Shown piece by piece: positions 1 through 5,855 of a stretch of DNA of 5,931 bases. Numbering within the stretch: position 1 is the stretch's first letter; each line of letters starts with the position of its first letter. The notes beneath the pieces were generated by a model, which worked only from the letters and a program-made list of their open reading frames with translations, made no database searches and was not told where the DNA came from. The translations under genes were made by a program, and so were the position numbers. Source of the DNA: UBA5359 sp028699365 [NCBI: bacterium] (GTDB lineage: Bacteria; UBP13; UBA5359); NCBI GenBank assembly GCA_028699365.1, contig JAQVUQ010000184.1, positions 1 through 5,931 of the forward strand, given 5' to 3'.

Positions 1-1711
1 CCAATCGTTCCATGATGCCGGAGATCCTCTCGCCGCCGAACAATCTCATCAGTTCATCTTCCAGCGACACGAAAAACTTGGAAGCGCCTGGATCGCCCTG
101 ACGTCCCGATCTCCCGCGCAACTGGTTATCTATACGACGACTCTCATGGCGTTCCGTGCCGATGACATACAGGCCCCCCGCATCCCTGACTTTAGCGGCA
201 GCCTCGGGATCCACCGGATAGCCGCCCAGCAGGATATCGACTCCTCGACCGGCCATGTTGGTGGCGATGGTTACGGCACCGGGACGACCTGCCTGGGCTA
301 TGATCTCTGCCTCCCGCTCATGGTGCTTGGCATTCAAGACCTGATGCACCACGCCGCGACGCTTCAACATATCGCTAAGGCGCTCCGATTTCTCAATGGA
401 ACGCGTGCCTACCAGCACCGGCTGCCCTCTGTCGTGGGCAGCTATAATTTCTTCCACTACAGCCCTGAACTTGGAGCCCTCCGACTTATAGATCACATCC
501 GGGTAATCCTGCCTGACCATGGGCATGTTAGTAGGAACAATAACAACTTCAAGCCCGTATATCTTGACGAATTCGTTCTCTTCGGTCTTGGCGGTTCCGG
601 TCATGCCTGCCAGCTTATCGTAAAGCCGGAAATAGTTCTGGAAGGTGATGGTGGCGAGAGTCTGGCTCTCATGCTCAATCTTCACGCCTTCCTTTGCCTC
701 TATGGCCTGATGCAGACCATCGCTGTACCGGCGCCCGAACATCAATCGTCCGGTAAATTCGTCGACGATTATCACTTGACCTTCTTTGATGACATAATCG
801 ACGTCTTTCTTGAAAATGTATCTGGCTTTCAACGCCTGGTCTACGTGATGGTTGATCTCTATATTCTCGGAGTCGGAGAGATTTTCTATTCCCAGCAGAT
901 CCTCCACCCTGGCTACGCCGTCCTCGGTAAGGGTTACGGTCCGTTCCTTTTCATGTATATCGTAATCCTTCTCGACGTGCAGCCTGGCAACAACCGTATC
1001 CACCTTATAATACAACTCGGTCGGCTTGTCACTGATACCGGAAATGATCAACGGCGTCCTGGCTTCGTCGACCAGGATCGAATCCACTTCATCCACTATG
1101 GCATAATTCAGTTCCCGCTGCACCATCTCACTTGGATCGGCTACCATGTTATCGCGAAGATAGTCAAAGCCGAACTCATTATTAGTGCCGTAGGTAATAT
1201 CCGCATTGTAGGCGGCACGCCTCTGTTCCCCGTCCATATCATGCTGAATGACGCCTATCGACATACCCAGCATCTCAAAAACCGGACGCATCCACTCGCA
1301 GTCGCGCCGTGCCAGATAATCGTTGACTGTAACAACATGCACACCGCGTCCGGTCAGGGCATTGAGAAATGTCGGCAGCGTTGCCACCAGCGTTTTCCCT
1401 TCACCGGTCTTCATCTCGGCGATCTTTCGCCTGTGCAGGACTATACCGCCCAGGAGCTGAACATCGAAATGACGCAAGCCTATAGTACGTATCGATGCCT
1501 CGCGTACCAGAGCAAACGCTTCGGGCAGGACGGAATCCAGATCCGCACCGTTTGACAGCCGATCCTTCAATTCTGCCGTTCTGGCCTTCAATCCATCATC
1601 AGTCAACGACTTGATTTCAGGCTCCAGAGCGTTGATGGCCTCGACCATCGCCCTGCCGCGTGCCAGTTCCTTCTCTCCGTTATCGAACATTCGCTTTAAA
1701 AGCGCCAGCAT
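1..1711 (-). CDS. secA: SecA preprotein translocase ATPase, N-terminal 570 residues (partial, runs off left edge)
   Basis: SecA is the cytoplasmic ATPase that binds the SecYEG channel and drives unfolded preproteins across the inner membrane. Reading the minus strand from ATG at 1711 gives 570 codons without a stop to the window edge. The N-terminus ([15 protein letters not shown], then [11 protein letters not shown]) aligns with the usual SecA start. Visible landmarks: Walker A GEGKT at residues 103-107; VNDYLARRD at 129-137; the Walker B run [19 protein letters not shown] from 207; the preprotein-binding domain at about 225-370; GMTGTA from 369; [10 protein letters not shown] from 484; and the arginine-finger motif [13 protein letters not shown] at 530-542. 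The sequence ends just after RISGIMERL, so the helical scaffold, helical wing and C-terminal linker (with or without its zinc-binding cysteines) lie outside the window. A GAGGG ribosome site 9 nt upstream supports this start. No frameshift or missing motif is seen. Identity is secure. Confidence 0.98.
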   Translation of the reverse strand, partial: MLALLKRMFDNGEKELARGRAMVEAINALEPEIKSLTDDGLKARTAELKDRLSNGADLDSVLPEAFALVREASIRTIGLRHFDVQLLGGIVLHRRKIAEMKTGEGKTLVATLPTFLNALTGRGVHVVTVNDYLARRDCEWMRPVFEMLGMSIGVIQHDMDGEQRRAAYNADITYGTNNEFGFDYLRDNMVADPSEMVQRELNYAIVDEVDSILVDEARTPLIISGISDKPTELYYKVDTVVARLHVEKDYDIHEKERTVTLTEDGVARVEDLLGIENLSDSENIEINHHVDQALKARYIFKKDVDYVIKEGQVIIVDEFTGRLMFGRRYSDGLHQAIEAKEGVKIEHESQTLATITFQNYFRLYDKLAGMTGTAKTEENEFVKIYGLEVVIVPTNMPMVRQDYPDVIYKSEGSKFRAVVEEIIAAHDRGQPVLVGTRSIEKSERLSDMLKRRGVVHQVLNAKHHEREAEIIAQAGRPGAVTIATNMAGRGVDILLGGYPVDPEAAAKVRDAGGLYVIGTERHESRRIDNQLRGRSGRQGDPGASKFFVSLEDELMRLFGGERISGIMERL

Positions 1712-1720
1712 GTTTACTAT

Positions 1721-1725
1721 CCCTC
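1721..1725 (-). promoter_or_regulatory. Ribosome binding site of secA
   Basis: The minus strand reads GAGGG, then 9 nt, then the ATG at 1711. It supports that ATG, which is also where homology to other SecA proteins begins. Confidence 0.75.
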
Positions 1726-1747
1726 GCAATCACTATAAAAACAAAGA

Positions 1748-1775
1748 AGCTGTCAGCAACAAGCTTTCAGCTTTC
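1748..1775. repeat. Heptad array in the secA leader
   Basis: Four consecutive 7-bp units start at 1748, 1755, 1762 and 1769. All begin with AGC on the plus strand. The last two are identical (AGCTTTC), the first is AGCTGTC and the second (AGCAACA) is degenerate. If the promoter at about 1785-1793 is right, the array forms the first part of the secA 5' untranslated leader. AGCT-containing units also allow weak self-pairing. It resembles the other 7- and 8-bp arrays of this window in period but not in sequence. Confidence 0.6.
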
Positions 1776-1784
1776 GACGCGATA

Positions 1785-1793
1785 ATTATAGCA
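1785..1793 (-). promoter_or_regulatory. Extended -10 promoter element for secA
   Basis: The minus strand carries TGCTATAAT: a consensus TATAAT preceded by TGn, as in extended -10 promoters. It lies about 75 nt upstream of the secA ATG. A TTGACC match (1801-1806) is only 10 nt upstream of TATAAT, too close to be a normal -35 box, so the promoter would depend on the extended -10. Transcription would start near 1778. This assignment is by motif only. Confidence 0.5.
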
Positions 1794-1809
1794 TAGGGGG
1801 GGTCAAATT

Positions 1810-1852
1810 TGAAGCGGAAGCCCCCGTTATCCGTACGGGGGCTTCCGCTTCA
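1810..1852 (-). terminator. Strong 18-bp hairpin between the porin gene and secA
   Basis: Arms 1810-1827 and 1835-1852 are perfectly complementary over 18 bp, with a 7-nt loop. The hairpin begins about 20 nt after the stop codon of the SLH porin gene, so it would form at the 3' end of that transcript. No uridine run follows on either strand (the minus strand continues AAATTTGACC), so it is not a textbook intrinsic terminator. It may instead stabilise the abundant porin mRNA or stop transcription with help from a protein factor. It separates the porin gene from the secA promoter. Confidence 0.6.
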
Positions 1853-1870
1853 GAACAGGCCCTCACGATA

Positions 1871-3901
1871 TCAGAATTTTACGCTCAGAGTAGCCTTGGT
1901 CACATTTGATCTACTGTCGAATTCCGGCACGTTATCCGTGTAGTCAAGGATAAAGTGCTGCAGCGCCAGTATACTGTCAGGGCTGAAGCGGTAAGCAATA
2001 CCGAATGACGTCGTATTCTGCCGGCCGTCCACATCGAACGACGCTACGATAGGGGGATTGACGCCATCGTCGAATACATCCACCCCGGCAGCCGTAACCT
2101 TGCGTTGTTTGAACGCACCCAGCAGAGTAAAGGAATCGGAAAGATCCAGTGCCAGGGAGGCCATAATAGTCTGAAAGACTCCGTCATCCAGCGTTGTCGA
2201 CAGAAGCCCGCCGTCGATTGCGGTATCGAGCTCTGCCGGATCAATCTGAGTCAGACGTTCATATCCCAGCGCCGATCTGAAGGCGCCGTCTTCGGCTCCG
2301 CGAAGCAGAAGCGGTGATATCGGACTCAGCAGGTCGGGCCTGGCGGCGTTGATACCGATAGTAGCTCCATAACCTCTGATGTTGTTGTTCAGATCGAACC
2401 TGGGCGCTGTCAACGGATAGAAAAGATTGGGTTGCTGTCCGAAATAGAGAATACGCAGGTCAGGTGCCAGCAATCCACCCATTCCCGGGTCATGTCCGTT
2501 GAACAAAGTTGCGGCTGCAGGATCGCCATAGTAAGCTATGAAGGGATCTACGAGCCCACCGACCTTCAGGTAATAGGCATCCAGCGGCCCGAGTATCGCT
2601 CCTATCTTATAGGCGTTACCGGTGGTCGTACCACCGTTCACTATATCCTCGTTACGGCTGTCTGCGTATTCTCCGTAGACGCCTAAGCTACCGGCCACCA
2701 AGTCGGCATTGACGCTCCAGACCCGGTTTCTGAAAGCCGGCAGGGCTGTCATGCCTACGAATATGGGAGCACCGGCATCGTCATCATTGACAAAAACATA
2801 GTTGCCGGCCACACCCAGAGTGCTGCTCAGCATTACGGCAGCCCTGGCACCAAACAAAGTCTGGTCATACTGCGGCGCGATGATATCCCGGTCGCGAGTG
2901 TTGCTGACCAGGATCTGCGTATCGAAGACTCCCAGCCCGGTACTGAGCTTTGCACCGGTAAAATACCAGTCATTGTAGAATGCGGGAATCTGCTCCAGTA
3001 TGCTTTCACTGCCGTTGGCCAGCGTAAACGGGGTGAACTCGGTATTGAATACGCCGAGGTCCAGCCTGGCATCACCGCTGGTAAGGAACAATCCCAGATC
3101 CGTGTCGAAGTTGTCCAGATTGGCATCGGTCAGGTCTTCATTGACGGCAAAGACCCTGGCACCGATACCAAAGCCTCTACTCACGGCAACGCCCGCCATG
3201 ATATCGAAAGCGGCTCCCGAAGTAAAGCCTTCATCCAACGGACGATCGTACTCGTTGAGCAGCAGGTCTTCAAAGCCGGGAGTTACATCCGTTACATCGA
3301 CATCACGGGCAGTGATGCCTCCGAACATGTTGAACATCAGGCCACCGTCCGCCGGCGGAGGAGGCGCCTGTTCCAGCCTGGTCACTCGCTCCTCCAGATT
3401 ACCGACTCGGGTCTCAAGGGCGGCAAGACGCCTCTGGACATCGTCAACCCGGACTCCCAGAGCCGTCAAATCCGCTCGCAGACTATCCACCAGACTCTGC
3501 AGTCTGGCTATGTCCGCTTTGGTAGCAAGCGTCGCCAGACGATTCTCGAATTCCGTCTTAGTTACGTAATTCTGAAGCGTAGTCTGCAGTTCCGTTTTGG
3601 TCGGATAGTTCTGCAAGGTATTCTGCAACTCCGTTCTGGTCACGAAGTTGGACGTATCTACGTCATCGGGCAGATTTTGGAGCAAACGTGACAGGACCAC
3701 CGCCAGTTCGTAGCGTGTCACCGCCCTGTCGCCGCGAAAGCTGTCGTCGGGATATCCGACGAAGATACCGCGGGTAAAGAGATCGCGTATGGCCTCTACA
3801 GCCCAGTGATCAGCCGGCACGTCATTCGGCACCTGTGCCGATGCCGGTATGATGGTCGCCAGCAGCAGCAGCGCCATCATCAATAAAACATATTTTTTCA
3901 T
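1871..3901 (-). CDS. SLH-domain outer-membrane porin (OmpM/SLH-porin type), 676 residues
   Basis: An outer-membrane beta-barrel protein that probably also tethers the outer membrane to peptidoglycan. Residues 1-22 form a Sec signal peptide (MKKY, a leucine-rich core, cleavage after ASA before Gln23). Residues about 27-75 are one SLH domain, with HWAVEAIRDLFTRGIFVGY and the hallmark PDDSFRGDRAVTRYE. Residues 88-139 are four 13-residue repeats, and from about 140 to 178 there is a coiled coil rich in Leu, Arg and Glu. A proline hinge (PPPP near 180-183) follows, then about 490 residues of alternating beta-strand character ending in LSVKF, a terminal Phe typical of the barrel-assembly signal. 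The order SLH, coiled coil, barrel is that of OmpM of Negativicutes and the SLH porins of Cyanobacteria. The stop is TGA at 1871-1873. A perfect AAGGAGG 6 nt before ATG predicts high expression. The substrate specificity of the pore cannot be read from the sequence. Confidence 0.9.
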   Translation of the reverse strand: MKKYVLLMMALLLLATIIPASAQVPNDVPADHWAVEAIRDLFTRGIFVGYPDDSFRGDRAVTRYELAVVLSRLLQNLPDDVDTSNFVTRTELQNTLQNYPTKTELQTTLQNYVTKTEFENRLATLATKADIARLQSLVDSLRADLTALGVRVDDVQRRLAALETRVGNLEERVTRLEQAPPPPADGGLMFNMFGGITARDVDVTDVTPGFEDLLLNEYDRPLDEGFTSGAAFDIMAGVAVSRGFGIGARVFAVNEDLTDANLDNFDTDLGLFLTSGDARLDLGVFNTEFTPFTLANGSESILEQIPAFYNDWYFTGAKLSTGLGVFDTQILVSNTRDRDIIAPQYDQTLFGARAAVMLSSTLGVAGNYVFVNDDDAGAPIFVGMTALPAFRNRVWSVNADLVAGSLGVYGEYADSRNEDIVNGGTTTGNAYKIGAILGPLDAYYLKVGGLVDPFIAYYGDPAAATLFNGHDPGMGGLLAPDLRILYFGQQPNLFYPLTAPRFDLNNNIRGYGATIGINAARPDLLSPISPLLLRGAEDGAFRSALGYERLTQIDPAELDTAIDGGLLSTTLDDGVFQTIMASLALDLSDSFTLLGAFKQRKVTAAGVDVFDDGVNPPIVASFDVDGRQNTTSFGIAYRFSPDSILALQHFILDYTDNVPEFDSRSNVTKATLSVKF
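3485..3640 (-). repeat. Four 13-residue (39-bp) coding repeats in the porin stalk
   Basis: Residues 88-139 of the SLH porin divide into four consecutive 13-residue units. The first two are nearly identical (TRTELQNTLQNYP and TKTELQTTLQNYV), the third is TKTEFENRLATLA and the fourth is a degenerate TKADIARLQSLVD. They lead into the coiled coil and probably form a helical spacer between the wall-binding SLH domain and the barrel. Unit number could set the distance between outer membrane and peptidoglycan. Confidence 0.75.
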
Positions 3902-3907
3902 TTTTAC

Positions 3908-3914
3908 CCTCCTT
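3908..3914 (-). promoter_or_regulatory. Perfect Shine-Dalgarno site of the SLH porin gene
   Basis: The minus strand reads AAGGAGG, then six nt (GTAAAA), then the ATG at 3901. It is the strongest ribosome site in the window and fixes the start ahead of a clear signal peptide. Confidence 0.85.
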
Positions 3915-3946
3915 CATGGAAATTACCGGATGTTTCCATGTTTCCA
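3915..3946. repeat. Inverted repeat and tandem octad in the porin 5' leader
   Basis: CATGGAAA (3915-3922) and TTTCCATG (3933-3940) form an 8-bp perfect dyad with a 10-nt spacer. On the minus-strand mRNA the dyad ends directly against the Shine-Dalgarno sequence. Overlapping it, the octamer TGTTTCCA occurs twice in tandem (3931-3938 and 3939-3946). The hairpin could influence ribosome access or mRNA stability, or the dyad could be a protein-binding site. Function is inferred only. Confidence 0.5.
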
Positions 3947-4140
3947 CCCGGATCGTACACGCTGACTCGTCCTGAGAACAGCAGATCACACCCCCTTCCG
4001 CTCAAAACGAGGCATATCCGGACATCAAGGCTTGCCCGAAGGCATATTAAAGCCATACCCGCCACCGGGGCAGGTGCTTTTATTTAGCATTTATACCCAT
4101 TTATGGAGAAAATAATCATTTTTAGAGAAGTTAAATTCAG
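3947..4140. other. Non-coding gap upstream of the SLH porin gene; promoter region
   Basis: No credible gene lies here on either strand. In the minus-strand direction the best -10 candidate is TATAAA at 4090-4095 (GGTATAAATG), without a convincing -35 box. Transcription from there would leave a leader of about 180 nt. Within that leader, 4033-4044 can fold into a small 4-bp hairpin closed by a UUCG tetraloop (minus strand TGCC-TTCG-GGCA). I could not match the leader to any riboswitch class I know. The AT-rich stretch at 4078-4140 fits a promoter region. Confidence 0.35.
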
Positions 4141-4141
4141 A

Positions 4142-4155
4142 TAACAACTAACAAC
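4142..4155. repeat. Two-copy heptad downstream of lptD
   Basis: TAACAAC occurs twice in perfect tandem, at 4142-4148 and 4149-4155, immediately beyond the hairpin that follows lptD. In the minus-strand transcript it reads as a T-rich GTTGTTA segment. Two copies alone could arise by chance; the entry rests on the similar 7-8 bp arrays elsewhere in the window. Confidence 0.35.
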
Positions 4156-4156
4156 C

Positions 4157-4171
4157 GCGCCCGCAGGGCGC
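4157..4171 (-). terminator. Possible terminator hairpin downstream of lptD
   Basis: The arms GCGCCC (4157-4162) and GGGCGC (4166-4171) pair perfectly around a 3-nt loop, starting 14 nt after the lptD stop codon. On the minus strand the stem is followed by the T-rich GGTTGTTAGTTGTTATC, which is weaker than a true U-run. A modest Rho-independent terminator for lptD is likely. The nearby 9-bp direct repeat AGGGCGCTA (4165-4173 and 4179-4187) spans the stop codon. Confidence 0.45.
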
Positions 4172-4184
4172 TAAAAGTAGGGCG

Positions 4185-5768
4185 CTAGTTTCTGAGTAAA
4201 TCGATTTCCAGGCCGAAGGCTTCCGTCCTCTTACGCCAGACGGCTCTGATCTCCACGCAATGGAGATAGCGTCCCAGTGAGAACTCCGTATCCCATATAT
4301 CCCCCACAGAGAGATCGTAGGTCGTTTTAAGACCAAGGCTCCAATCCCTGCCGATGTCCCTGCGTACAGCCCCTTTCAAATGATGAGGTGCACTCAGGCG
4401 ATCGGAAACAAACGGTGTGCTCCCCCAAATCCGGTTCCAACCGTAACCCAGCTCAAAGCCGGCGTGTTTATCAAGTTTCTTTTCATACTCCAGAGCAAAG
4501 CCTATGGAAGAGTAAGCTTCATCCGTGCCGTACCAACTCTTTCCCGCGTTGAGGTAGTATTCGCCTTTCTCTCCGTCTCCCTCAATAATATCCCCGCTCC
4601 TGGCCTGCAGCTTCATGCCTGCCCGGGAACTATGGATATCCGTAGGCAATTCATGGATACTGCCGTAATCCGCTCCAACAATTGCCTTATGCTTCAGCAG
4701 GCTGAACTCTTTAGTAGCAATCGATAGAGAAGGCGCGTAGCTGACCCTGTAATCCGGGTAATCAGGTATCAATCGATTACGATCGACAGCAAAATCCAGA
4801 TCATACGAGGATTCTTCTCTGTGTATATTCAATCTGCCGCCTATCTTGTTGCCTATCTTCAGATCAGCCGATGCCGATGTGAATTCATCCATCTGTTGAA
4901 CGTATACAGTAGAGAGATGCCAACCGTAATAGCCGTCGTAGCTGACAGCGGGCAGCGGCTGTAAATTCTTCTCTTCCTTCATGTTCCAGCGGTACTGCGG
5001 CAAGTAGAATATCCTGTGCCGGCCTATCCAGACGCTGACTCTACGCAAAAGCATGCTGCTGTCAGGATAGTATTCTATGCTCTTTGCCGTCAATCGATAA
5101 TGAGGATGCGCTGCGGAACAAGCTGTGAATGTGCCTTCAACTATGCTTATCAGACGGCGTGACGCCTCAACCTTCTTACCGCTGAAAAAAATGCCCTCGG
5201 CACTTCCTCTGCCGTCGTCTATTACGGCGCGGTCAGCTTTCAGATCATATTCAATTTTAGAGCCGCTGATGACGCGATCGCCGTTAATGATTGAAACATT
5301 ACCCATGGCTGTAACAGTGCCGGCAGCAGAATCGACAACTATGCTGTCTGCCGTCATTCTAACGCCGGCATATTCCATAGAGGCGTTACCCTCTGCCTTA
5401 CCCATACGATGGGACGGATCGTATTCTATAGCATCAGCGTCAAGTTTAAGAAGAGGAGCCTCTTTGCGCTCTTCGAGCGCGTTGTCGGTTGCTTTATCAG
5501 GCACTAAGGCACTAAGGCACAAAGGCACAAAGGGTTGGAGCCCGTTCTTCTGCTTCGAAAGTGCTCCGTTTTCATCGTTAGCAATGATGGAAGCAACATC
5601 ACCAGTGGCAGGAACATCGGGCATGCACATACCGGCCGATGTTACACCAATCATGGTCACCACACCGATTGCAGCAATAATAATTCTTAATGTAAAATGC
5701 TGATTGCGAATTGCGGAATGTGGAATAGTCCAAGCCTGTAATTTTACTTCCACGTTCCGCACCTGCAC
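4185..5768 (-). CDS. lptD: LptD-type lipopolysaccharide assembly protein with a short barrel, about 527 residues
   Basis: LptD is the outer-membrane translocon that takes lipopolysaccharide from the periplasmic Lpt bridge and delivers it to the cell surface. A hydrophobic signal segment lies at about residues 28-46 (RIIIAAIGVVTMIGVTSAG). After a linker, residues 106-200 carry OstA/LptA-like beta-jellyroll repeats (LDADAIEYD, MTADSIVVDSAAGTV, GNVSII, SKIEYDLKADRAVI). Residues 211-262 match the conserved block before the LptD barrel (EGTFTACSA, LTAKSIEYYPDS, RIFYLPQYRW). The remaining 265 residues have barrel character and end with a C-terminal LptD-like segment (YLHCVEIRAV to LEIDLLRN). The total is well below the 780 or so residues of E. 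coli LptD. The first possible start is GTG at 5768, directly after an in-frame TGA. GTG at 5753, with AGGTG 6 nt upstream, is also plausible (522 residues). Two repeat arrays fall inside the frame, at residues 14-23 and 79-90. Stop TAG at 4185-4187. Confidence 0.85.
   Translation of the reverse strand: MQVRNVEVKLQAWTIPHSAIRNQHFTLRIIIAAIGVVTMIGVTSAGMCMPDVPATGDVASIIANDENGALSKQKNGLQPFVPLCLSALVPDKATDNALEERKEAPLLKLDADAIEYDPSHRMGKAEGNASMEYAGVRMTADSIVVDSAAGTVTAMGNVSIINGDRVISGSKIEYDLKADRAVIDDGRGSAEGIFFSGKKVEASRRLISIVEGTFTACSAAHPHYRLTAKSIEYYPDSSMLLRRVSVWIGRHRIFYLPQYRWNMKEEKNLQPLPAVSYDGYYGWHLSTVYVQQMDEFTSASADLKIGNKIGGRLNIHREESSYDLDFAVDRNRLIPDYPDYRVSYAPSLSIATKEFSLLKHKAIVGADYGSIHELPTDIHSSRAGMKLQARSGDIIEGDGEKGEYYLNAGKSWYGTDEAYSSIGFALEYEKKLDKHAGFELGYGWNRIWGSTPFVSDRLSAPHHLKGAVRRDIGRDWSLGLKTTYDLSVGDIWDTEFSLGRYLHCVEIRAVWRKRTEAFGLEIDLLRN
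5499..5534. repeat. Octad array inside lptD
   Basis: Four and a half 8-bp units: AGGCACTA at 5499 and 5507, AGGCACAA at 5515 and 5523, then AGGG. It encodes lptD residues 79-90 (PFVPLCLSALVP), in the linker between the signal segment and the OstA domain, where no conserved structure is expected. I recall closely similar arrays (units of the CCTTTGTG/CCTTAGTG type) scattered in unrelated draft genomes, often miscalled as short proteins containing FVPLCL. That is memory, not a search. Confidence 0.85.
5702..5729. repeat. Heptad array in the N-terminal codons of lptD
   Basis: Four 7-bp units start at 5702, 5709, 5716 and 5723: GATTGCG, AATTGCG, GAATGTG, then the degenerate GAATAGT. In the lptD frame this encodes about residues 14-23 (TIPHSAIRNQ), just ahead of the hydrophobic signal core. 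The same 9-mer (TGCGGAATG) recurs on the opposite strand at 5820-5828 and 5841-5849, so the lptD start region is flanked by inverted copies. Confidence 0.75.
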
Positions 5769-5791
5769 TCAAACATTTATCTTACGCCCTC

Positions 5792-5855
5792 GCATTCAGC
5801 CTTCAGTTCGTTCTATAATCATTCCGCAGTCCGCATGCTGCATTCCGCATTTGAA
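5792..5855. repeat. Heptad arrays upstream of lptD
   Basis: Two runs of 7-bp units. GCATTCA (5792) and GCCTTCA (5799) form the first. The second holds ATTCCGC (5821), AGTCCGC (5828), ATGCTGC (5835) and ATTCCGC (5842), running out at ATTTGAA (5849). A degenerate run with TCCGCAC lies at about 5749-5769, over the candidate start codons. The second run is the reverse complement of the array at 5702-5729. The runs occupy the place where a promoter and ribosome site for lptD would be expected, and no clear consensus promoter is seen (TATAGA at 5812-5817 on the minus strand is the best -10-like hexamer). Confidence 0.75.

Noticed and set aside
146-1555. A 469-codon open frame on the plus strand
   Set aside because: It lies wholly antisense to secA, whose motifs are unmistakable on the minus strand; its translation has no recognisable domain.
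3000-3569. A 189-codon plus-strand open frame with a Ser/Arg-rich translation
   Set aside because: Antisense shadow of the SLH porin gene; low-complexity composition and no ribosome site noted.
3947-4140. Riboswitch or self-cleaving ribozyme in the porin leader (GGACGAGTC resembles part of a hammerhead core)
   Set aside because: The other conserved hammerhead segments are absent, and no known riboswitch core could be matched; only a small UUCG hairpin is visible.
5125-5703. A 192-codon plus-strand open frame
   Set aside because: Antisense shadow of lptD; no domain recognised and composition typical of a reverse-complement frame.
5499-5855. Short repeats as a CRISPR array
   Set aside because: The units are 7-8 bp and contiguous, without unique spacers; there are no cas genes in the window.
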